64,000 nt of DNA, taken from assembly GCA_030248195.1 (NCBI GenBank), contig JASAND010026615.1, positions 1 through 64,000 on the forward strand, given 5' to 3'. The notes under the pieces are model-generated. The model saw nothing but the letters and a program-made list of their open reading frames with translations. It made no database searches and was not told the DNA's origin. The DNA is from Trissonchulus latispiculum. Taxonomy: Eukaryota > Nematoda > Enoplea > Enoplida > Ironidae. Every line of letters begins with the position of its first letter. Positions within the stretch are counted from its first letter, which is position 1. Shown here piece after piece: positions 54,812 through 64,000 of the stretch. A program made the translations under genes and the position numbers.

Positions 54812-56166
54812 TTGCAATTTCCAACTATTGACAATGTACAACCATCACTAACAAATTTCCAGTGCTCAATGAATACTCGTTCAATCCAGCAGCAAAAATT
54901 ACTTTGCTGGCTCTGTAGTTAACAGTGTTTACATTTGTTGCCAGGCAACAGAACAATACTTAATGAAATGCAACAGGATGGTGTTGCTTTCAGAGTTAGT
55001 CACGTTTGACCTTTTTTAATACTGCATTTGAAATTTGTATCAATTGATGCATTTGGAACTACAGAGAGTATTTCAGGTGTGACTAGTTCTTAAAGCTTTC
55101 TTATATTCACAATGGTATCCCAACTACAATAATCTAAGGATGAAATTAATCAGACCCTAGTGAAAGCCGCTAGGGTCTGTTTTGTGGGGAGGTCACTAGG
55201 GTCCAATTTGTGGGGGGGGGGTAGGCTGTTATCATGCAGATGATGTCCCCAGCCTGGTAGCTAAGAGTGCTGTGCATGTCACTCTCTTATGTCACCATGC
55301 GAACTGTCATGCAAGCTAATACTTTATGAAGTAACGAAATATTATTATGCTTTATAAGCTTGTGTTTTATAAACTTTTGTACTATCAGTGCCTCAGGTCC
55401 TTATAGTACATTTTTAATTTTTAAAACTGTGTCTTCGATTTTAATTTTAGGTTCTTTTTTAATCTCAGTTCTTTAACCTCATGCCATAGCTCAGTTCACA
55501 CCTCACAACAAATGGAGTAATTTCCTTTGTCATTAAATAAGCTTTTTCTGATATTTGGATTTGTTTTCATTTTGTTTATACACCAGACTGGTATTTCACA
55601 GTTTCAATGTTTACTGTTTCTCTTTGCGAAATGGATAATTCCGGCGTTTTTTATGCATTAATAAATTGGTACCTTTTGATGAAAAAATTTACGAGATATT
55701 TGTTTTGACAGCTTACTACGTTTTATGCTATTAGGTGCTCCTGGCTGAATCAGTAATTGATTAGCTAGAAACTTTTCAGATTGTATTACACTCATGGTTA
55801 ATTCAGTGTCTACTAAATTCATTGTTTCGACTACAATCGATCTGGCGGTGCAAAGTTGTATTAACCAAATCCTTTCTGCATTCCTTCTCAGTATCCGAGC
55901 GACCGAACCTAAGCATTTCTCACTCTACAATTTTTAGCAATGATCACATCACATGTATTAACATTTGTCGTTACGAAAAATAATGCTGCCACATTGGAAG
56001 GACCCATCTTCCTGGTTTCTGAATTTTGTTGTTCAGGGTGGTGTTTCTATTTTAAACGAACTCAGTTTACTTTTATACGATAAACGTGCCTATAACTGTT
56101 TTGAGTGAAAACGACAGTTTCTAATGCTCTAATGCTACCGGGTGTAGGTATACATGCACTGAACTG

Positions 56167-56380
56167 TCACAACGTTTGTACGTACTAATAAGCTACAGTT
56201 CTCACTAGTTTGCTATCTATTTTGTTCAAATTGAGTTTGCTTTATTTTCAGTTCTAATAGTACATTTTAGAGATGAGATGTCACAACGTTTGTACGTACT
56301 AATAAGCTACAGTTCTCACTAGTTTGCTATCTATTTTGTTCAAATTGAGTTTGCTTTATTTTCAGTTCTAATAGTACATT
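56167..56380 (+). repeat. 100-bp tandem duplication
   Basis: The block from TCACAACGTTTGTACGTAC to TTCTAATAGTACATTT appears at 56167-56266 and again at 56280-56380, almost identical. Confidence 0.9.
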
Positions 56381-56399
56381 TACTTGCTAACCTTTCATT

Positions 56400-56637
56400 G
56401 AACAAACAAACATAACAAACATTAAAACCTGTAAAACATTTAGCACGAAATGTACTAAATTAGCCGGGGCGATTCCCCAAAAAGGAATTCCTTAGAAGGA
56501 AGGCCCGAAATATTCGGAAGCCCGTTTTGAGAGAGCACGGGGAGAAGACAAGCGGAACACAAACAGCCAAACTATATAAATTTTAACAGGGGTTCGGGCC
56601 GGGGCAAACGCGAGACAAGAGAAGCATCTCTAGTACA
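56400..56637 (+). mobile_element. Insert between 27-bp direct repeats
   Basis: About 240 bp lie between two copies of TAGTACATTTACTTGCTAACC...CATTG (about 56369-56399 and 56632-56664). The insert is more GC-rich than its surroundings, with a TATAAA-like box (CTATATAAATTTT) and GGGGTTCGGGCCGGGG. It could be a solo-LTR fragment or a small retroposon; the class is not clear. Confidence 0.45.
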
Positions 56638-57248
56638 TTTACTTGCTAACCTTTCATTGTACATCTCATACCGACATTACGTTTAACAGATATATGACGT
56701 ATAACCCTAGCTACCCTGTGTCAATACCCTAGCTAGCTAGTTTTATTTGTACCTGGTTGATGCATAAGCCCAAGTTTTCCACTTTTTTTATGACGTCTTA
56801 CCCTAGCTAAACTTCGGTTACAATTTGTATAACTTTTCTTCTAGGAGCCTGTGCTCAATACTTTCGTATCTGTTTCTGTAAGTTGATGGGGTCCAAGGCT
56901 TGGTTGCTAATCTTATCTTTCCTTTCGCATTTCTGAGATTCCATAATCGCATTTTACTTTTGCTTGAGTGCCTTTTCCTTGTGCACCCATTATAGATTCT
57001 ATAATACTTTTTATTGAGCTAGTCTTATTTGTGCCTAGTTAATACTTGACAGCTGCTTGCATAATACAAACTTTCCATTTCTGTTATGACGCATTACCCT
57101 AGCTAAACGCTGGCCAAACTTTGTATGTATTTTCTTCTTACAGCCGTGTGCTCAATGGAGCTTTCCTACCAGTTGCTGTACGTTAATGAGATTCAAGGCT
57201 TAGTTGGAAGACTTCTCTTCCGTTCCTATTTAGATTCCATATTTACTA

Positions 57249-58371
57249 AAGTCTGACCAAAAAATCTTGGAACAGAACTGTGAGCGCCTGTCCGGAGTTA
57301 ACCTTTGAAGTTAGTCTATAAAGTATATATTTTTTAGAAACCTCAGGAGGAGGGGCATCCGGTAACAACATCCTATCCGGTCGATTTCCGGTTCTGAGCT
57401 TTGAAATTTGAAATTTCATGGGCTATTATCTTAGTATCCGGTTGGTCCGGAAGTCAAATTATTTCATTAAAATGACATTTAGTCTATCCCTAACAAGCAT
57501 CAACCTCAAATTGCTTCATATTTGCTGTAATTTTTGAATGATAGCGCTTTAAAAATGGTTCAAAAATAAGTTAGATTACGCGCGACAAAGCTAAGCATAT
57601 GGGACCAAATCGCATATCCGGTTTAACGATTAGACAAAACAAGCAAAATCAGCGAAATTTTAAAATGCTATCATTCAAAAATTACAGCAGATATAAAGTA
57701 ATTTGAGGTTGATACTTGTTAGGGATAGACTAAATGTCATTTTAATGAAATAATTTGACTTCCGGACCAATCGGATACTGAGATAATATTCCATGAAATT
57801 TCAAATTTCAAAGCGCAGAACCGGAAATCGACCGGATATGCAATTACTTTGACACCAGTAAAATGAAAGTAGCCTCCAAAACATTCATTGTGCCAAACGA
57901 ACATTTTTATCCGCGATTCCGAGCACCAGACCGGAAAAACCGATTTTTCCGGATTTTTTCGAACCGGATATGACCATAGATCACGCAGGTTTGGTCCAAA
58001 ACGAACAAAATTTCCTATACAGTGTAACTGTACTGTATTGTACTGTACTGAAGCCTACCCATCTTGCTGTACGGTTTTTGTGACCTAGACATCCGGTTAC
58101 CGGACATGGACCGGATGTGGCCCGATTTTCGGAAATGTCCTGGGCACGGGCCAGCACACTAGAGCATGAATTAATTAGCATTCTCTTTCCGAATCTGAAG
58201 CATTTTTATCGATTTGGTATCCGGTTACCGGATATAGGCCGGATATGATGGTTTTATCGGATTCTCCTCCTCCTGAGGTTTCTAAAAATATATACTTTAT
58301 ATAGACTAACGTCAAAGGTTAACTCAGGACTGGCGCACACAGTTCGATTCCAAGATATTTTGGTCAGACTT
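57249..58371. mobile_element. TA-flanked foldback element
   Basis: Ends AAGTCTGACCAAAAAATCTTGG and complement, with terminal inverted repeats of about 105 bp, flanked by TA (57247-57248, 58372-58373). Most of the interior also folds back, around a centre near 57600. The left arm carries an empty site (about 51640), as for Tc1/mariner-type insertion. Confidence 0.85.
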
Positions 58372-59601
58372 TAGTTTCCAATTTCCTTGAGTGCCGGCGC
58401 TCTACCTTGCTATTTGAATTGTGCACCCGGCGTTATGTGGCTTCTACTGTGATTTAAGATTTCTTACAAATACTCGTTGCTTTTTCTCTTGGGTTATATT
58501 TATGTAACGGCGTTGGCGTTTTACAATCACCTGGTTTTGGTATATATTGCTTAATAACATCACGGTTTGTACCAGAACATTTTGTCCCAGAAGTGTTTTA
58601 GAGTTTCACCAAATTCCAATCATCTTTCCCCATGCATATTCTTTTAGCCTTGGTTACAGTTTTTGGGCTGTCCTGTTGTATTAATAGACTTAATATATGT
58701 CTATCTATGAATGGATTGTGCATGAATGTAATCCTGGATGAACCAGACGGTTCAGCTGTTGCATCTATATCAATGTAAACCGAAATAATGGTCCTCAGGT
58801 ATACTGATTAAGTAACCTTTACTTTACACATTTCTACCTATCACACTGACGATTGATGTTTAATAGATTAACACTTTATTCCAATCATTAATCAACTTCT
58901 CTAATGCTTCTTAAAGGTGCTGGTTCGGGTTCGTGTGTTTTTGGACTTTAAAAGCGCAATTGTTGTTGAAATTCATTCAAATTTGCTACAGTTACATTAT
59001 TTAGCCTAGAAAACATTTGTAGAACAGTCGCGGCCTGAAAATTGCAGTTGTGGATAAATTAAGTTTTATCCGCCATAACTTGCACTGTGGCCACCCTACA
59101 CGGACAAATTTAATATATATAGTTATTCGAATCCTCTCACTAATGCCTACTACATTCTCTTGAAAGTACTTTTTGTTTCCTTGCGGTTCAAAAGATAACA
59201 AGGAAAATTCATTTTCGAGGTCCAAAACAGCCAAAATTGCTCAGTAATTGTTTTGCGTTTATCGCATATCCAAGTCAAACAGTAGAATTGCGATAGCTGT
59301 AATTTATTTAGTTGTAATTAGCACATTCCAAGCTTTGAAATGATATAAAAATTATCATTGAACATCGAAAATTGGTTAAATGACAGACTTTCAAACTTTG
59401 CTGCAAATACCTGCGCAAACCTGCACAAACTATTCACATTAACTCAAACCACAACTACTATTTCGAAATTGTTTCTTTATTCTTCTGTACATCTTAGAAT
59501 AGTTTGCCAAATGCAGACGAGATCGGCAATCAAAATCTAGTGCGGAAGAGCCGTCGACTGTTAGTACTGTTAGTACTGCTAGTACTATTAGTACTACATC
59601 T

Positions 59602-59946
59602 CCTTTTTCAATTCGCCTTACTCCCGTTAGCACACGCCGGTTAGAAGTGGTGTCAGTCTGCTCGAATTTGATTTTTGACTGGGAAGAGGGACTGACACCG
59701 ACTAATTGCCTTCGCAATTAACCGAGGTGTATAGCAAGGCCTCCGATGTGCCTATTGCTGCCAATGCAATAAGCTCACCGCGGCAGCTCCACACTAAGGC
59801 GGCCACCCCATGGATATCGGAGAATTGCTAGCAGGGGGGATAGCGGAAATTGGGTGCTTATTTTTTCAAGCTGTAGACTTGACATGGTCCTCCACTTTTT
59901 AGCACAGCGGTGCGAAACCACTGCGCTAACGGAGGTTCACTAGTTC
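59602..59946 (-). mobile_element. tRNA-derived SINE in RING pseudogene exon 1
   Basis: On the minus strand it begins CCTCCGTTAGCGCAGTGGTT, a tRNA-like A-box, and ends in an A-rich tail (GAATTGAAAAAGG). The direct repeat ACTACATCT flanks it (59593-59601, 59947-59955). Confidence 0.85.
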
Positions 59947-60335
59947 ACTACATCTACTTCAACCTCGGCACCAACAAATGTAAGCATAGGAATAAAATCA
60001 GACTTAGTTTTGGTTGCTTAATACAAACTATTGTTGCGGAGAACATGGATTCACTACGATTCATATAGCCGAATTAAATAACAATGCGCCAATCCTTTAG
60101 TACTATGTGACCGCTTACGTATACTGCTTTTAGCTACCTACTTCTGGCAGCAAGACGACAGTTGTCATACATTTAATAGATGTAACGAACAGAACGCTTA
60201 ATTGTATATAACATTTGTGTGACAAAACGGGCCTGCATCACGCTAGCTCTCATTTTACATTTTTGCTTGTTTACTTAACTTGATTGAGACTAAGCCATCG
60301 GAATCACTTAGAATATATCTTTTCAGGTTCCCAAT

Positions 60336-60610
60336 CCTACTCCGGTAAAGGTAAAGTGGTAAAGTGACCCCTGGAGAGAACTCCAACCTACAGAAGGTTA
60401 TAGGGTGCCGGTGCTTATCTCCGGATTCACAGCGTGTACCCACCCATCTACCGACCAGTTAAGGATAGACAGCTGGGTTGGCTGGAGCCCATGGAGAAGC
60501 GATATGTGCTTGGTCCCTTGCTCAAGGAGATTTGTGGATGCCTTGTGGCAGCGGGGGTTCGAGCCTAGGACCGTTAGTCGAACACCTTACCACTCGGCCA
60601 TGTTATTCCG
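60336..60610 (-). mobile_element. tRNA-Ser/Leu-like SINE
   Basis: On the minus strand the head reads ATGGCCGAGTGGTAAGG (A-box) with GGCTCGAACCCCC (B-box) about 35 bases later, then a body of about 200 bp. It is flanked by a long direct repeat of the Pro/Thr exon region (GAATATATCTTTTCAG...TCCTACTCCG), longer than a normal target duplication. Confidence 0.8.
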
Positions 60611-62275
60611 ACACCTTTGAATATATCTTTTCAGATTCCCATTCCTACTCCGACACCATTGCTACCCCAGATTGTAAGTCTGATATTTCTTTGAGTATAT
60701 TTAAGTACTAATTTTACTACCAAACTTTAATATTAAACTTTCTTTCCCAAATAACATGAGACTGCAAAAACCATTCTGTCATAGAAAATGGCATTACGTT
60801 ACTGGCTTCTTTGTACCTTATCTATAGATCTCTACAGCTTCGTTGATCACAGAGGACGCTGTGTCGACCTGTCCGTTGATTCCGATAGCGTCTATGGTAT
60901 TTTATTTTATCTCTTTGACATGTGTTAATTACACTTATTATATACTTCTTTATTTTTTCCATAAAATGACTGTTAACCACATATCTACTTCTACTGTTTG
61001 CCTTGCTCGTTCTTTTGCAACTGTCCTTTAGACTTCAGACTCCCCAATTAATAGCATACGTGAACATTCTGGGTTGGGTGCACATTTTCCCTCTACATTA
61101 CATAGTTAACTTTTTCTATGTCTAACAACTGCTTCACATGTAATCCCTCTTTTCATCAATGACAGTACGAGTCACAAGGTCCTTCTTTATATTATTTATG
61201 TCAAACAAGTTTATCGTAAATTCCTTTTTAACTATCGTCTTACACGGCTTAGATGCCGTCAGGGAATGATGACCAACCTTCCACGTCTCGTGGGACTAGT
61301 AAAAGGGGACGTCGAGATGAGCTGTCTGAGAAAGCGGAAGGACTCTGGATTAAAGCAACTATAACAGATTCTGTTTCATGAGCAGTATGCACAGAGCAAT
61401 TTCTTGATAAATCTCGATTCTGCTACGCAACGTGTGAACACGTTTATCACTATGAATGCCTAGAACAGTGGACTGCTAGCGTTTGCACATGTCCACTTTG
61501 CAAAAGACAAGATTATTTTCAGAGCAAGGTTCCGCGTCCTAGTTCAACCAAAAATACGTCTTTGGAAACAGATTACTTGGATCTCGCAACTGATATGGAC
61601 GCACGGGTGTTGGCCCAGTATCGAGAATATTTCATACGCCAATGTCAGATTAATAGGGAAATCAATGATGACATTGACGAAATTGAAGCACTGGAAATGG
61701 CTGTGAATTACAATCCAACAATGTGGCGGAACGTTGTTCGTCGTAATAGTCGACGTCAACGAAATTAAACTAGACTGAACTGAACTGAAGCAGTCAAATT
61801 TCACAGACTGACTCAACGACTGACTCACTATTCTGGGAAATTATACCTCACTTCATTCACCTCATTTTGCTTCAGAATTTGCTGACTGACTTACTGACTG
61901 ACTGACTATTTTGAGAAACTATACCTCACTTTAACCACCTCATTAGAAATAGTACAATATATTCTTACTGCATTAATAAATTAATAGGTTTGTGTACGTA
62001 CTGACATATATACTAGGATAATGCTATAGTTGCATTTCATTATTTCCAACCTTCAGTTCAACATTACGAATTAATGTGGACTGTAACTTTAATTGGAATA
62101 TTTGCAATTCTTATTGCAAATAAAACGGTTGTTGTGCCAGAACTGGAAGGTGTTTAGGAGGAATTAATTATGATTTGCGTTGCAACTTTGATTGGATTTT
62201 TCCACTTTTTGTTCAAGATGAAACGTTAAATATGGTTGTTGTGCCAAAACCAGGAAAATGTATACTACTCTAGAC

Positions 62276-63079
62276 GAAAAGATAAGAACATTTTGGTTGT
62301 TGTCCTTAAGCTCCCAGTAAGTAGACGAAACATCGGATTTGTTGTTATCTATGGCTGGAAAGTGGACACCAAAATAAACATTTTTGCTTTACAACCTTTG
62401 AGCTATCTTTAGTGGTTAAGTCAGTATAAGCAAAAAACCGTTTTGAGGTCAAAACATGGGCGAGGAAATCAGGTTTTTCAAGATTAATGCCAAATCTTAC
62501 GGACAATTTTGGTCTATTATTACTCAGTTGATATACAGTTTAGTTGCACATTTTATCAATGGCTATTAGCTGGGATTCTTTTTTTAAGCTTGAGGTTTGA
62601 TCGAATAACCATTTTGGCAAAACGCGATTATTTTGTTTTGAACATCAACTTCTCAAAAACTACTCGACGAATTCCGGAGCGAAGATTTTTGGAAGAGTGG
62701 AAATTCGCTCTTATGCGGAGGCACGTTTTTCTTGGTTTGGCCTAAAACGTTTAGAGTAGAAAGAAAACTGAAATTGAAGTTGCAATATTTCGTGTTACAG
62801 TGCATGTTCTAGACCCTTAAGACCCACTGAGCCAAATTCAAAAACCATCCCTCCGCCCTTATGTCCTTCATGTCATTGTAGATAAAGAACTTTGGTTGAT
62901 TCCACAGATTTGAGAAAATGATGTTCAAAAATTTTTTGTCTATGTTTAGCTGTTATGATGTCAAAACATTTTTGAAATCATTTGTTAATTTTGCTAGTGT
63001 CTTAAGCTCATGTGAATGTCCAGACTGTACGCTTTAAAACAATGTATAAAGCTCTTTCCAACACCAAAACTGCGAAAGG
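62276..63079. other. No gene seen
   Basis: AT-rich DNA right of the palindrome. A 78-codon frame at 62509-62745 has no recognisable features. The first part contains a decayed copy of the outer boundary of the right arm. Confidence 0.5.
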
Positions 63080-63474
63080 TAGAGTTGCTGGCCGGCCGAG
63101 GAAAACCAGGCCGGCCGGGCGGCCGGCCGGCCCACTATGCCGACAATCCGGCCGGCTGGCCGGGCCGGCTGCCGGCCGGATCCGGCCGGCTGGCAGGTCG
63201 GCCGCCGGCTAAAACCCGGCCGGCCGGCCGGCCGGGTCAGATGCAGCCGGCTGGCCGGTCTTTAGAAAAAGGAAACTACTTGATTTTATCTGTTATACAT
63301 AACCAGGAGTAACTGTATGCATCAATTAATGCCAAATATTTTGCAAAATACACGAAAAATAGGGCAAAACTGGTACCGGCCGGCTTTTTTCGACCGGCCG
63401 GTCGGCCGGGTTCACAAGCTCGGCCGGCCAGGTCCGGCCGGCCGAGTGAAAAAACCGGCCGGGCAACAACACTA
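63080..63474. mobile_element. Non-autonomous hAT MITE, GGCCGG-rich
   Basis: 395 bp flanked by a perfect 8-bp duplication GCGAAAGG (63072-63079, 63475-63482). Ends TAGAGTTGCTGGCCGGCC and, complemented, TAGTGTTGTTGCCCGGCC, close to the ends of the hAT at 5638-9850. The arms are dense arrays of GGCCGG, the same core as in the subterminal zones of the hAT. Confidence 0.92.
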
Positions 63475-63654
63475 GCGAAAGGTATAACGTTTTAAGAAAT
63501 CACCACAAAAGCACTGCACAAAAAGATACCACCACCTTTTGATTCCCAGACTTGCTGTTGCTTGTCCGTTTGTCCTAGTGTCCTTTAGTCCATTTGCAGG
63601 GTTGATTCACACCTTTGATGTTTTGCTGTTTGCTGTTGTCCGTCTATCCGTAAA

Positions 63655-63850
63655 GCCGATTTCACACGATGGGATTTTTGTGGGGATTCCCCAGAAGAAT
63701 TCCCCATGGGGATCCCAATGGGGACCCCATCTGTCCCCACGGGGATGCCCCATAGGGATTTCTATAGGGATTTCGTGGGGATCCCCATGAAAATCTCCAT
63801 TGGGACGGATTGCTCGCCGAGCAATTTTCTGTGGGGTTCCCCATGAAACA
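63655..63850. repeat. Cluster of GGGGATTCCCC/TGGGGATCCCCA palindromes
   Basis: About twelve GGGGA(T)nCCCC-type units in 190 bp. Probably the subterminal array of another MITE starting near 63650; the other end was not found. Remaining DNA to 64000 shows no gene. Confidence 0.55.
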
Positions 63851-64000
63851 ACCAATCAGAGAGCAGCAAAATCAGCTGACTTTATTGCCAATGCAGTTAT
63901 AAGTATATTTGTCGCGGGCCGAGGGCTGACCAACGACGTAGCAGAGTAAAACGCAGTGGATAAGTTCGTTAAAGTTCGTATGCCTCTTCAGGCTCTAACT

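Larger units (their letters stand above)
59517..61768 (+). pseudogene. RING-H2 finger gene, right copy, inactivated
   Basis: Counterpart of the left copy. Exon 1 (59517-59979) is split by a SINE. The Pro/Thr exon (60635-60673) survives, with a second copy made by the flanking duplication of another SINE. The Pro/Cys exon is missing. The RING exon starts at 61253 and has TGA at 61379-61381 where the left copy has the first zinc-binding Cys. A deletion then joins KRQD in frame to the last exon, removing the end of the RING exon and most of the intron. The last exon stays open to TAA at 61766-61768. Conserved in-frame changes (one added Ser codon in exon 1) suggest former coding constraint before loss. 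Confidence 0.8.
54812..62275 (-). repeat. Right arm of the 17-kb inverted duplication
   Basis: Reverse complement of 45301-53450 with its own later insertions: duplications and an insert at 56280-56640, a TA-flanked element at 57249-58371, and two SINEs at 59602 and 60336. It lacks the TTAA elements and the MITE of the left arm. Similarity stops near the TATACTACTCTAG block at about 62260-62272. Confidence 0.88.

Noticed and set aside
63012..63312. Arg/Ala/Gly-rich ORFs
   Set aside because: They are translations of the GGCCGG array of the hAT MITE.

Overview
The window is nuclear DNA from a eukaryote, most likely an invertebrate animal. It shows GT-AG introns throughout, a mitochondrial nicotinamide nucleotide transhydrogenase in the animal domain order (alpha then beta in one chain), APE-type LINEs, tRNA-derived SINEs, an intron-containing hAT transposon, many foldback MITEs and satellite arrays. 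I cannot name the phylum. Base composition is AT-rich with abrupt GGCCGG-rich, poly-C/poly-G and T-rich patches that belong to repeats.

Layout. (1) 1-1628: 3' part of an unrecognised GC-rich reading frame, cut by the window edge and carrying one frameshift; then about 3 kb of T-rich non-coding DNA with possible tRNA-like/SINE relics. (2) 4563-5543: a TTAA-flanked foldback element. (3) 5638-9850: a complete hAT transposon with terminal inverted repeats, an 8-bp target duplication and a five-exon transposase that stays open over 659 codons. (4) 13166-42279, minus strand: the one clear host gene, NNT, with 17 coding exons, 1094 codons and every junction in phase. Its two largest introns (about 8.5 kb each) are stuffed with repeats. 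The intron between exons 9 and 10 holds a long-TIR MITE, a 145-bp satellite with alternating monomers and an Ingi/I-like LINE. The intron between exons 4 and 5 holds a related MITE, two tandem arrays and a CR1-like LINE that is itself interrupted by a DNA element. (5) 43110-44859: an hAT-like non-autonomous element upstream of NNT. (6) 45.3-62.3 kb: a large imperfect palindrome with arms of about 8 kb. Each arm carries one copy of a small RING-H2 gene. The left copy is intact over five exons, the right copy is a pseudogene. Comparing the arms gives empty sites for several MITEs. (7) 63080-63474: a small hAT-type MITE with a perfect 8-bp target duplication.

Most notable: the LINE in the NNT intron encodes a canonical 2A ribosome-skipping motif just before its PHD-like finger; the RING-H2 gene sits between TTAA-flanked inverted termini as if it were transposon cargo; the hAT looks autonomous and a terminus-sharing MITE lies in the same window; and NNT has an unusually proline-rich linker between its NAD domain and its membrane domain.
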